From assembly GCA_966210935.1 (NCBI GenBank), contig CBIHLX010000005.1, positions 1 to 32,614 on the forward strand: a DNA stretch of 32,614 nt, in the 5' to 3' direction. This document shows positions 13,781 to 21,232 of this stretch, in pieces. The notes under the pieces were generated by a model. That model had not been told where the DNA came from and did no database searches. It saw only the letters and a list, made by a program, of their open reading frames with translations. Position numbers and translations under genes: made by a program. The DNA is from CBIHLX01 sp966210935 (GTDB lineage Bacteria; Patescibacteriota; Saccharimonadia; Saccharimonadales; Saccharimonadaceae). Positions within the stretch are counted from its first letter, which is position 1, and every line of letters begins with the position of its first letter.

Positions 13781-15121
13781 ATGTCTGAAACATCCCCAGC
13801 CCCAAAGAAAGTACTTGTCCTTAACGCAATTAAGCCAACTCCCGAGTCGGCCCGATCAGAGCGTCTGGAATATGCTGGTCTCACAAAGGCGGCCGCAACG
13901 TATGCAGTAGACGAGGGGTTGAGGCAGGAGATTTTCTGGAATACTACTGACGATTCTCTTGAAGAGCGTCAGGCGGCACAGCAACTCGCTATGCAGTATA
14001 TGCTCATGGGCTCTGCTAGGCTCAATAATGAAGCGGTGCGCCCTGAAAGCAAGCAACTGTGGTCGGATCGCTACACCCAGGCTACATCTGAAATCTACGG
14101 ATCTCCAGAGACGGCTATCGCTAAAGATATTCTTGCAAGGCAGGTGAATGATTTGGCTGCCAGAGCCTATCAATACGGCGTGGATGCCCCGCTTCTTAAC
14201 CACTTACTTGAGCGCGCTCAGTACAATGGTGTGGAGCTTGGTGAGGGCGAGGAAGTAGAAGCTCCATTTTTAGAGCAGGCGGAGGGGTTTCGTGATATTC
14301 TACAGGACCGTTTTGGGCGAGTTTTCGATGCGCTTGAGCTCGATACGGCTCCAAAGCGTATAGAGATGGAAGACCTTGCGCAGCGCTTTGAGAAGGCGCT
14401 ACTTGTACTTGCTGATCAGCACGATTCAGCGTGGGCTGATTGGAGTGTGCTGCGCGTTGAGGACAAAGACCAGTTGAGTGCAGATGGTAGCAAGAAGATT
14501 ATTAGTGTTGGTATGAAGCGTGCAAGCGTTAGCCCAGAGCAGGCGAAGGGATTGTTTGGTCATGAAGTACTTGTTCATGCGCAACGCGCCGTCAATGGGG
14601 CAAAGCTATCTAAAGAACTCGGTAGCGGTTTGTCCGGATATCTTGACGCCGAAGAAGGTCTCGGTGTCTTCTTTGAGTATGCGATTACCGGACAGGTGCC
14701 TGACAAGGTAGTTGACCGTTATGCAGACATTGCACTTGCGCTTGGTGAGATCGATGGCCAACCTCGTACTCGAAGTGAGTTACTCGATTTTGCAATGACC
14801 CGTGCCTATGTTCGTAATGAGATGGAAGATGCAGATCTTCGTAAATCTGACGAAGATATCAAGAAAGAGGTCTATGCCCACATCAACCGTATTTATCGTG
14901 GATCACTCGGGGATGAGTACGTCGGTGTCTTTACGAAAGACATTTCATACTACGCAGGATTCCAGCAGATTGGTGAATATATTTCAACACAAGCTGAAGC
15001 CGGTGTCTCACTTGATGTGATCTTTGATTATCTTATGAGCGGTAAGTTCGACCCAACTAATGAGCAGCACGTAGCAAGATTAGCGGCGGCTCGCGACCAG
15101 GCTACTTCAGCTACTGAATAA
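13781..15121 (+). CDS. DUF1704 (QEGLA/MATCAP-type) HExxxH metallopeptidase
   Basis: Predicted zinc carboxypeptidase-like protein of the DUF1704 family, whose bacterial members are often called flavohemoglobin expression-modulating QEGLA proteins. Visible signature: HEVLVH at 261-266 (HExxxH) and AEEGLG at 290-295, the QEGLA-equivalent glutamate, with the expected spacing. In the animal members (MATCAP/TMCP) the same motifs form a zinc site that removes C-terminal Tyr or Glu residues from tubulin. No signal peptide or membrane segment; 446 residues. It is followed by RimK-type ligases, which add amino acids to C-termini, so it may trim what they add; that pairing is inference. The N-terminal 120 residues are helical and charged. 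A leaderless promoter lies directly upstream. Confidence 0.72.
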   Translation: MSETSPAPKKVLVLNAIKPTPESARSERLEYAGLTKAAATYAVDEGLRQEIFWNTTDDSLEERQAAQQLAMQYMLMGSARLNNEAVRPESKQLWSDRYTQATSEIYGSPETAIAKDILARQVNDLAARAYQYGVDAPLLNHLLERAQYNGVELGEGEEVEAPFLEQAEGFRDILQDRFGRVFDALELDTAPKRIEMEDLAQRFEKALLVLADQHDSAWADWSVLRVEDKDQLSADGSKKIISVGMKRASVSPEQAKGLFGHEVLVHAQRAVNGAKLSKELGSGLSGYLDAEEGLGVFFEYAITGQVPDKVVDRYADIALALGEIDGQPRTRSELLDFAMTRAYVRNEMEDADLRKSDEDIKKEVYAHINRIYRGSLGDEYVGVFTKDISYYAGFQQIGEYISTQAEAGVSLDVIFDYLMSGKFDPTNEQHVARLAAARDQATSATE

Positions 15122-15137
15122 AAGTGTGAGCACTGTC

Positions 15138-15176
15138 GTGGACAGCGGATCAATAATAGTCCACAATTACATGTAA
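15138..15176. promoter_or_regulatory. Inverted repeat and palindrome before ATP-grasp gene 1
   Basis: GTGGAC (15138-15143) and GTCCAC (15159-15164) are inverted repeats 15 bases apart, followed by the 10-bp perfect palindrome TTACATGTAA (15167-15176). They fill the 65-base gap between the DUF1704 gene and the first ligase. Either could be an operator or weak attenuator; no T run follows. Confidence 0.3.
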
Positions 15177-15186
15177 AGGTTAAGGT

Positions 15187-16047
15187 ATGGTAAAACAAAT
15201 GAAGATCGCAGTTATATCCAGTCCCGGGTCCCTCAATACAGCCGATCTCGTTGCAGCAGCTGAGGGTTTAGGTGCGGAGATTCAGTCCTTTGCGTTAAAG
15301 GATCTTGCATTTGCCACCGAAACACTTGATCAACACCCTTTTTTTCAGCACGACACCTATATTTTTAGGGGTTATAACAAGAATTATGCATTGGCGCAGT
15401 CTTTAGCACGGGTCCTGACGGATCGTGGCAAGATCGTTCTTGACGCACAACTTGCGCGTGATTTTGTCCCGTCAAAGTTTCATGAATCGCTTGTGTATAA
15501 ACTCGCGGGAGTGAGGCATATTCCAACGTACTCAGCGCGAAACTTTGAAGCGCTAGTGCAAGCGGGCTTCTCGGGCCACTACCCGGTGGTTGTAAAGGAC
15601 GTTGATTCGCAACGCGGAAAAGGTGTCCGACTTTGCGCGGACGAATCGGCACTTCGTAAAGAAATCGAAGAACATGGCCACACGGTTATCATTCAGGATT
15701 ATGTGAATATCCCCTATGATTTACGTATTATCTGCATTGGCGACCAAGTGATCGGTGCAATCAAGCGTGAATCGGCGAGTGATGATTTTCGTACCAATGT
15801 TTCCCTGGGCGGGTATGCGACGGCTTACGACACATCAGCGGAAGAAGAGTTGTTGGCGCTGCAAGCTCATAAAAGTCTGGGGTATGATATTTCCGGTGTT
15901 GATATTGCACATGCGCCCGATGGCACACCTTTTGTTATTGAGACGAACATCAGTCCGGAATGGCAGGGCTTTAAGGCGGCAACCGGTATAGATGTCGCAC
16001 GCAGAATAATTGAATATGTTTTCGAAAGGTATCAGCATGAGCAGTAA
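15187..16047 (+). CDS. RimK-type ATP-grasp ligase 1
   Basis: Predicted ATP-dependent carboxylate-amine ligase that activates a carboxylate as acyl phosphate and joins it to an amine. The RimK/glutathione-synthetase type ATP-grasp pattern is clear: PVVVKDVDSQRGKGV (about 138-152) as the ATP lysine and glycine loop, IIQDYVNIPYDLRI (about 170-183), IGAIKRES.SDDFRTN, and the metal-binding VIETNISPEW near the C-terminus. It is 286 residues from ATG 15187 (AAAGG seven bases upstream); ATG 15202 is an alternative. No membrane segment. Its stop overlaps the next ligase gene by 11 bases, so the two are co-translated. Substrate unknown; RimK relatives add Glu to ribosomal protein S6 or build short peptides. 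Confidence 0.83.
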   Translation: MVKQMKIAVISSPGSLNTADLVAAAEGLGAEIQSFALKDLAFATETLDQHPFFQHDTYIFRGYNKNYALAQSLARVLTDRGKIVLDAQLARDFVPSKFHESLVYKLAGVRHIPTYSARNFEALVQAGFSGHYPVVVKDVDSQRGKGVRLCADESALRKEIEEHGHTVIIQDYVNIPYDLRIICIGDQVIGAIKRESASDDFRTNVSLGGYATAYDTSAEEELLALQAHKSLGYDISGVDIAHAPDGTPFVIETNISPEWQGFKAATGIDVARRIIEYVFERYQHEQ

Positions 16048-16984
16048 AGTGAAAGTAGGCTTTTTTAAAGCAGTACAGGGAGCATTCTCGGCTGAGAAAA
16101 TTGCCCAGATCAAGCAGCGGCTTACTGATGATTATAATATCGAGCTGATTGAAGCAGACTTCCGTGAAGGTGTGCTTATTAATGGCAAAGTCTATGTTGG
16201 TGATATTTGCCTTAATGATTGTGATGTTTACTTCTGGCATGATACTTTGCGGCCATCTCAATCGGGTGCCGATAATTACTACGTTCATCTTTTGAGAGCG
16301 CTTGAGAAGGACGTGACGGTTATTAACACCGCCGATAGCACCGAGATCACAAACGACAAACTTCGGGCACACGAAGCGCTTGAAGCTGCGGGTTTGCCGG
16401 TGTCGCGATACGCACTTGTGAGAAGTGAGGACCGCGCGGGTATTGAGAAAGCTTTTCAGGAGCTGGGCTCACAAGTCCTTGTGAAGCCGCGTTTTGGTGG
16501 CTGGGGGTCGGGTATCGTTCGCTGCCGGACGATCGAGGATCTGCAAAGTGCCATCGAGTTAACTGTCGCGCTAAGCGGCCGTCACCTGCATGTGCTTCTT
16601 GAGCAGTTTTACGAAAATGACCCATCACAGTGGGTGTCAGTCAGTATGGTGGCAGGGCGGCCAATTATCGGGTATCGCAAGCCACTGTCGCTGAGTGGTT
16701 CCGACTGGAAGGTTTATGACCCGCAGAAAAAAGATGGGCGTGGACAGAACTCGGAATATGTCGAGCCGTCTAGTGAGCTTGTAGATTTAGCTAAGCGTGC
16801 CCAGCAGGCTATTGGCAAAGATATTATTGGGTTTGATTTTATTTCAACGCCGGGAGGCTTTGTGATTGTTGATGAAAATGGTCGTCCGGGACTGTATCAG
16901 CATTGCCTTGAGGCAGCAAACATTGATATTGTAGATGTGATTGTGGACTTAATCGTAAGCAAGATAAGCATTGACAAAAACTAA
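16037..16984 (+). CDS. Divergent ATP-grasp ligase 2
   Basis: Second ATP-grasp protein, more divergent than its neighbours. Visible parts: NDKLRAHEALEAAGLPVSRY (start of the ATP-grasp domain, about 112-131), VLVKPRFGGWGSGI (about 149-162, ATP lysine and glycine-rich loop), LLEQFYEN, and near the C-terminus IGFDFIS with VIVDENGRPGLYQ in place of the usual E-x-N metal site. The frame is open from 16010, but the ATG at 16037 (315 residues) is preferred because GAAAGG lies seven bases before it; it then overlaps the first ligase by 11 bases. The N-terminal domain (1-100) is unlike that of RimK. A tandem of ligases could add two kinds of residue or act on different acceptors; unknown. Confidence 0.75.
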   Translation: MSSKVKVGFFKAVQGAFSAEKIAQIKQRLTDDYNIELIEADFREGVLINGKVYVGDICLNDCDVYFWHDTLRPSQSGADNYYVHLLRALEKDVTVINTADSTEITNDKLRAHEALEAAGLPVSRYALVRSEDRAGIEKAFQELGSQVLVKPRFGGWGSGIVRCRTIEDLQSAIELTVALSGRHLHVLLEQFYENDPSQWVSVSMVAGRPIIGYRKPLSLSGSDWKVYDPQKKDGRGQNSEYVEPSSELVDLAKRAQQAIGKDIIGFDFISTPGGFVIVDENGRPGLYQHCLEAANIDIVDVIVDLIVSKISIDKN

Positions 16985-16999
16985 CAACAGTGTTAAAAT
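16971..16999 (+). promoter_or_regulatory. Strong internal promoter in the cluster
   Basis: TTGACA (16971-16976) and TAAAAT (16994-16999) with 17-base spacing: the best consensus promoter in this cluster. The -35 lies inside the last codons of ligase 2. The -10 ends seven bases before the ATG at 17007, giving a leaderless mRNA for the protease and RimK genes. Confidence 0.8.
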
Positions 17000-17006
17000 A
17001 ATTAAG

Positions 17007-17528
17007 ATGATAAAGCAAAAGGCAGTCATTGGACGTACGACCGATATCGTCCTTGTGTCGGAAGATGGTCTGAAAGTTCCTGCAAAGGTTGATACGGGCG
17101 CCGACGGCTCTTCGATATGGGCATCAGACCTTTCGATGGGTCAAGACGGAAGTCTGTCATTTTGCCTTTTTGCCAAGGAATCGCCACACTATACTGGCCA
17201 GCGCCATACGACAAAAAAGTATAAGGCAAGTGCCGTACGAAGCGCGCATGGCACACTGCAGGTACGCTACAAAATTGAGCTCACGGTTGTTATTGAAAAA
17301 AGGAAAGTCAGGGCATCATTTACCCTTGCAGATAGATCCCGCAACACGTATCCTGTATTGATTGGCTGTCGGCTTTTAAATAATAAATTTATTGTTGATG
17401 TCTCTAAAGGTCGCCGCAAGCAAGCTGAAAAAGTGACAGGAGATGGCCCGTTCAATGCAGAGTTACGAAAAGATCCTGTCGGCTTTTTTGAAAAATACCA
17501 CCTAGATAACGAAAGAGGAGATGTCTGA
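17007..17528 (+). CDS. RimB-like retropepsin-type protease homologue
   Basis: Member of the ATP-dependent zinc protease / RimB family (COG4067 type), structurally like retroviral aspartic proteases. The catalytic motif DTGADGSS is at residues 29-36, after IGRTTDIVL and KVPAKV strands; a second conserved block, RNTYPVLIGCRLLNNKFIVDVS, lies near 112-133. In Pseudomonas a rimB gene of this family sits with rimK and affects RimK activity. An upstream start at 16971 is possible, but the promoter places the transcript start at about the ATG at 17007, so 173 residues is preferred. Its stop lies two bases before the rimK ATG. It probably controls or trims the product of the adjacent ligase; the name zinc protease is historical, and the visible motif is aspartic. 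Confidence 0.8.
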   Translation: MIKQKAVIGRTTDIVLVSEDGLKVPAKVDTGADGSSIWASDLSMGQDGSLSFCLFAKESPHYTGQRHTTKKYKASAVRSAHGTLQVRYKIELTVVIEKRKVRASFTLADRSRNTYPVLIGCRLLNNKFIVDVSKGRRKQAEKVTGDGPFNAELRKDPVGFFEKYHLDNERGDV

Positions 17529-17530
17529 TT

Positions 17531-18442
17531 ATGAAGATTGCAATTTTATCCAACGGTCCCGGCAACTATTCGACTAAGCGCCTCAAGGAAGAGGCTATCA
17601 AGCGTGGTCATGAAGTAAAGATCGTGAAGTATCGCGACTGCTATGCCTCAATCGAGCAAAATAACCCAACGGTTAGTTACAAGGGTGAAGACTTGGCGAA
17701 GTTTGATGCAATCATCCCTCGTATTGCGTCGCACATGACTCGTTATGGTACGGCTATCGTGCGCCAGCTAGAGATGCAGGGTGTCTATACGGTTTCGAGT
17801 TCAATTGCTATTAACCGATCACGTGATAAGCTACGTAGTTCGCAGCTTCTTGCCAAAGCCGGTGTAGGCATTCCAAAGACTGTCTTTTCGCGCAATTCAA
17901 CCGACATTGATGACTTGATTGAGAAACTGGGCGGTACGCCGGTAATTATCAAGTTGGCACGTGGTACGCACGGTAATGGCGTGGTGCTTGCTGAAACAAA
18001 GAAGGCCGCTAAGTCCGTACTTCAGGCATTTTATCTGACGAACGATGATGGTACGAACGTGCTGCTTCAAGAGTTTGTAAAAGAATCTGCCGGTACTGAT
18101 ATTCGCGCATTCGTTGTTGGTGGCCGTGTGGTTGCAAGCATGAAGCGCCAGTCGCTTGATGACGACTTCCGCTCAAACCTTCACAAGGGCGGTGAAGGTA
18201 CTAAGATTAAGCTTACTGAAGAAGAGCGCAAGATGGCTATTAAGGCCGCACGCGCGATGGGGCTTAATATTGCCGGTGTTGATATGATGCGCTCTGATCG
18301 TGGACCACTTGTCCTTGAGGTGAATGCAAGCCCGGGCTTTGGTATTGAAAAAGTGACAGGCCGCGATGTGGCTGGTCCAATCATTGAATACATTGAATTG
18401 AACGCGAAGCGTCGCAACAAAAAAGACAAAGTCGGCGCGTAA
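17531..18442 (+). CDS. rimK: RimK-type glutamate ligase (ATP-grasp ligase 3)
   Basis: The most canonical RimK of the three ligases (303 residues against about 300 in E. coli). RimK adds glutamates to the C-terminus of ribosomal protein S6 and can make poly-glutamate. The N-terminal domain (1-95) begins MKIAILSNGPGNYST; the ATP-grasp domain shows RSRDKLRSSQLLAKAGVGIP (about 97-116), VIIKLARGTHGNGV (about 138-151), LLQEFVKES.GTDIRAFVVGG (about 178-197), ASMKRQSLDDDFRSNLHKGG (about 201-220) and the metal site LVLEVNASPGF near 260-270. GAGGAG lies just before the ATG, and it is two bases from the RimB-like gene, so the pair is one operon. Whether its target is S6 or another protein cannot be told here. 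Confidence 0.9.
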   Translation: MKIAILSNGPGNYSTKRLKEEAIKRGHEVKIVKYRDCYASIEQNNPTVSYKGEDLAKFDAIIPRIASHMTRYGTAIVRQLEMQGVYTVSSSIAINRSRDKLRSSQLLAKAGVGIPKTVFSRNSTDIDDLIEKLGGTPVIIKLARGTHGNGVVLAETKKAAKSVLQAFYLTNDDGTNVLLQEFVKESAGTDIRAFVVGGRVVASMKRQSLDDDFRSNLHKGGEGTKIKLTEEERKMAIKAARAMGLNIAGVDMMRSDRGPLVLEVNASPGFGIEKVTGRDVAGPIIEYIELNAKRRNKKDKVGA

Positions 18443-18447
18443 GCATA

Positions 18448-18465
18448 ACTGCTATAATAAGCAGT
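18448..18465 (+). promoter_or_regulatory. Palindromic leaderless promoter of the DUF192 gene
   Basis: ACTGCT-ATAATA-AGCAGT is a perfect 6-bp inverted repeat that contains an extended -10 (TGC TATAAT, 18453-18458). The right arm abuts the ATG at 18466, seven bases from the -10. No ribosome binding site. The symmetry could be an operator or chance. Confidence 0.55.
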
Positions 18466-18969
18466 ATGAAATTTAACCGTCATTTACGCTGGTTGCGTAA
18501 AGATGCTTTCTCTACCATTCTTATCATACTGTCTCTTGTCTTGATTGTGATTGTCGGGGCAGGGATGGTCTATAAGTTGGCGGAGTCACACTCGACTCTC
18601 TACATTGGTGACGGTGTTTTTAAGGTGCGTGTCGCCACAACCGACGCCGAGCGGCTGCGTGGGCTGAGTGGCACCGAATCGCTAGCGCCCGATCAGGGCA
18701 TGCTGTTTGATTTTGAGACAAATGCCAAGTGGTCTATTTGGATGAAAGACATGAATTATCCGATTGATGTAATTTGGCTTGATGCGAATAAGCGTGTCGT
18801 TCATATTGTGAAGAATATGCCACCTGAAAGCTACCCAGATTCGTTTACCCCCGAAAAGCCAGCACGGTACGTGCTTGAAGTGGCAGCCGGTACGGTTGAG
18901 CGCAAAGCAATCGGTATTGGCGATACAGCTCGGTTTGAACTAGCGGATGAAAAGGAGCAAAAATCGTGA
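18466..18969 (+). CDS. DUF192 family protein, membrane-anchored
   Basis: Extracytoplasmic DUF192 domain of unknown function, common in bacteria and archaea. A basic N-terminus and one transmembrane segment (about 16-38) anchor it, followed by the domain (about 48-160). Typical family blocks are visible: RLRGLSG (about 65-71), QGMLFDFE (about 79-86), WSIWMKDMNYPIDVIWLD (about 90-107), and PARYVLEVAAG (about 130-140). Length 167 is normal. It starts leaderless and overlaps the next membrane-protein gene by four bases, so the two are co-expressed. Confidence 0.88.
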   Translation: MKFNRHLRWLRKDAFSTILIILSLVLIVIVGAGMVYKLAESHSTLYIGDGVFKVRVATTDAERLRGLSGTESLAPDQGMLFDFETNAKWSIWMKDMNYPIDVIWLDANKRVVHIVKNMPPESYPDSFTPEKPARYVLEVAAGTVERKAIGIGDTARFELADEKEQKS

Positions 18970-19448
18970 GTTTCTTAGTGGTTGTTTCGGTACTAGCTGG
19001 TTTCTTGTTTGGTTTGGCGTTCCTTACGAAGCGTCGCTTTGGTGTGTTGGGTCTGGCGCTGGCCGCCGGCGCGATCATGAGTGAGCTGTGGGTAGGGGAT
19101 TTGACACCGCTCGTAGCTCAGACGGGTATTGTGATCTTGCGACCACCGCTTGAGAGCCTTGTGGCTGCGACGTTACTCCTTTTGCCAGCGGCGTTTCTGT
19201 TTATTAGCGGGCCGGTGTATCGTGGTATGCGTAGTCGAGTGACTGGTGCCTTGCTCTTTGCGCTGCTCGCCGTTTTCTTGATGCTTGATATCTTTGAGTC
19301 GGCGCTTGTTATTGAGGGTGTAGGGCAAACGATTTTCACAGGTCTGACTGATTGGAGGATGCTTGGCACGAGTGCGCTGTTGATACTAGCGATTTTCGAC
19401 GGCCTCGGGATTCGAACACCAAAGCCCGAGAAGCCTGCTAAACATTGA
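18966..19448 (+). CDS. Small polytopic membrane protein
   Basis: Unrecognised 160-residue membrane protein with about five hydrophobic segments (2-18, 24-42, 60-80, 90-110, 133-147) and a short basic C-terminal tail. The GTG start overlaps the DUF192 stop (GTGA), with AAAGGAG nine bases upstream, which fixes the start and shows translational coupling. The second segment region has FLTKRRFG between helices. Weakly similar in shape to CvpA-like proteins, but no motif supports that. It probably works with the DUF192 protein at the membrane. Confidence 0.75.
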   Translation: MSFLVVVSVLAGFLFGLAFLTKRRFGVLGLALAAGAIMSELWVGDLTPLVAQTGIVILRPPLESLVAATLLLLPAAFLFISGPVYRGMRSRVTGALLFALLAVFLMLDIFESALVIEGVGQTIFTGLTDWRMLGTSALLILAIFDGLGIRTPKPEKPAKH

Positions 19449-19474
19449 CATTTTCCCCTGTAAAATGGTATCTT
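19445..19474 (+). promoter_or_regulatory. tRNA-Lys promoter
   Basis: TTGACA (19445-19450) is a perfect -35, followed 18 bases later by TATCTT (19469-19474). The start would be near 19481, about 11 bases before the mature tRNA. The -35 overlaps the stop codon of the preceding membrane-protein gene. Confidence 0.55.
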
Positions 19475-19491
19475 TATAGAGTTAACAATAC

Positions 19492-19568
19492 GGGTCCATA
19501 GCTCAGCTGGTTAGAGCACCTGCCTTTTAAGCAGGGTGTCGTGGGTTCAAGCCCCACTGGACCCTCCA
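19492..19568 (+). tRNA. tRNA-Lys (anticodon TTT)
   Basis: Full cloverleaf: acceptor GGGTCCA (19492-19498) with TGGACCC (19558-19564), D arm GCTC-AGCTGGTTA-GAGC, anticodon stem CCTGC/GCAGG with loop CTTTTAA giving TTT, and T arm GTGGG-TTCAAGC-CCCAC. The discriminator is T and the CCA end is encoded (19566-19568). Reads AAA and AAG lysine codons. The T discriminator is uncommon for lysine tRNA. Confidence 0.96.
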
Positions 19569-19607
19569 TAGAAAAATCCCATCCTCGTGATGGGATTTTT
19601 CTATGGA
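19565..19607. terminator. tRNA terminator sharing the CCA end
   Basis: Bases 19565-19583 (TCCATAG, five A, TCCCATC) and 19589-19607 form a perfect 19-bp inverted repeat with a five-base loop. The right arm carries the T run, so it can stop transcripts from either side. The first four bases of the left arm are the discriminator and CCA of the tRNA. Confidence 0.85.
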
Positions 19608-19710
19608 ATGGCCCCGGGCTCGAGCGCACGGCAGAGTTCCGAAGGTACCATGCAATTGGTACATAGTAAAAGCATATAGATTTTCGTTGTATCTATGACA
19701 TACTACGTGT

Positions 19711-21168
19711 ATGAATTGGTGGAAACTCCGCCGGAAGATACATAGCTCATGGCTAATTTGTGCCGCTGCTTGCGGCGTGATCGTGGGTGTGATTGGGGTT
19801 CAATATGCGCCTCAAGGCTGGTTTGGATCACATATATGGCTGGTTGGTGCAGTTGTGCTTATGGGTCTATGCTTGTGGTCGCGCTGGATGCTTGGCGTAG
19901 TGTTTATAGTAATTGCGGGTGGCCTACTGGGATTGTGGCGAGGTTCAGTTCATAGCAACGAATTACAGCCATACGAACTATTTAGAGGCCAGCAAGTTCA
20001 AGTATCGGGAGTCGTCAGAGATGATGTAGAGCGTGATCGCCACGGTGCTATGTTATTAAGGGTTGGCGATACAACTCTCGACACGCATCAGTTGCCCGGC
20101 CTATTTCGTGTGACATTAAACAGCGATGCTGATATTAAGCGTGGCGACCGTATATTGGTAAATGGTAAGCTGTCCGAAGGCTTTGGCGGGTTTGCGGCAA
20201 CGATGTATCGTGCCGAATTGGATCGTGTATCGCGACCTGTGCCCGGTGATGTGGCGCGGCAAGTGCGCGATGGATTTGCCGGGCAGGTTCGGCAAGTAGT
20301 GGAGGAGCCAGCGATTAGCCTGGGGCTTGGTTATCTTCTGGGGCAACGTCGGGGGTTGCCCGAGGATCTAAGTCTGGCACTGCAAGCTGCAGGGTTGACG
20401 CATATTGTAGTTGCAAGCGGCTATAATCTCACAATTTTGGTACGAATCATGCGCCGATTGCTTGTGCGAGTGTCTAAATATTTAGCAACATTAGCGGCAG
20501 GCTCAATGATTATTGGATTTATCGCAGTCACAGGCATGAGCCCTAGTATGTCACGTGCGGGCCTCGTGACTGGCCTAGCGCTTTTAGCGTGGTACTATGG
20601 TCGACGGTTTCATCCGCTAGTGCTGTTGCCATTCGCTGCTGCTGTGACGCTGCTGATTAATCCAAGCTATGGCTGGGGTGATTTGGGATGGCAATTGAGC
20701 TTCGCGGCATTTGCGGGTGTGATGATTGTGGCGCCCTTATTTCAGAGATATTTCTTTGGCGAGAAGAAACCGGGTACTATACGCCAGATTACTGGAGAAA
20801 CAATAGCGGCCTTCGTGGTTACGCTTCCGATTCTTCTCGTTGCATTTGGTCAATTTAGCACAGTGGCGATTATCGCTAATATCTTAGTCTTGCCACTCGT
20901 ACCTTTAGCTATGCTGCTAACTTTTTTGGCCGGAGTGGCGGCAATGACCTTACCTGTTGCGGGAAACCTGATCGGACAGCTTGTGGAGTGGCTGCTGGGC
21001 TACATGATCTGGGTGGCGCAAACATTGGCGAATTTACCGTGGGCTTTGATGGAGTTTTCTCTTGAGGCTTGGCTGGCTGGGGCGGTATACGTAATCTTGG
21101 GTATGGGCTGTATATATATGCATCGGGCGACGGGCTACTCATTGCGCGACGCCAATCCGGTGGAATAA
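19711..21168 (+). CDS. comEC: ComEC/Rec2 DNA-uptake channel, short form
   Basis: Inner-membrane channel that passes single-stranded DNA into the cell during natural transformation. N-terminal membrane segments (about 15-75) are followed by an OB-like extracytoplasmic domain (about 88-175, with VQVSGVVRDDVERD) and the competence domain with many helices (about 195-470). The signature GLTHIVVASGYNLTIL (about 227-242) and MSPSMSRAGLVTGL (about 273-286) are typical. At 485 residues it lacks the C-terminal metallo-beta-lactamase-like nuclease domain of full-length ComEC (about 750 residues). The ATG has no ribosome binding site. A hairpin GTACCA-N6-TGGTAC (19645-19662) lies in the 103-base gap upstream. 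recA and a prepilin gene lie downstream in this window, so transformation is plausible. Confidence 0.9.
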   Translation: MNWWKLRRKIHSSWLICAAACGVIVGVIGVQYAPQGWFGSHIWLVGAVVLMGLCLWSRWMLGVVFIVIAGGLLGLWRGSVHSNELQPYELFRGQQVQVSGVVRDDVERDRHGAMLLRVGDTTLDTHQLPGLFRVTLNSDADIKRGDRILVNGKLSEGFGGFAATMYRAELDRVSRPVPGDVARQVRDGFAGQVRQVVEEPAISLGLGYLLGQRRGLPEDLSLALQAAGLTHIVVASGYNLTILVRIMRRLLVRVSKYLATLAAGSMIIGFIAVTGMSPSMSRAGLVTGLALLAWYYGRRFHPLVLLPFAAAVTLLINPSYGWGDLGWQLSFAAFAGVMIVAPLFQRYFFGEKKPGTIRQITGETIAAFVVTLPILLVAFGQFSTVAIIANILVLPLVPLAMLLTFLAGVAAMTLPVAGNLIGQLVEWLLGYMIWVAQTLANLPWALMEFSLEAWLAGAVYVILGMGCIYMHRATGYSLRDANPVE

Positions 21169-21180
21169 CCCCTTACAATC

Positions 21181-21189
21181 TGATATAAT
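21181..21189 (+). promoter_or_regulatory. Extended -10 promoter of yebC
   Basis: TGA TATAAT (21181-21189) is an extended -10 element. The start would be near 21196, giving a leader of about 37 bases with ACGGAGAT before the ATG: one of the few housekeeping genes here with a normal leader. Confidence 0.6.
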
Positions 21190-21232
21190 ATCTTTAAATA
21201 CGATATCTGTTCTAACGGAGATTTAATTCAAT

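Noticed and set aside
15121..15186. Intrinsic terminator between DUF1704 and ligase 1
   Set aside because: The inverted repeat GTGGAC/GTCCAC has a 15-base loop and no T run, so I do not call a terminator, and the genes may be co-transcribed.
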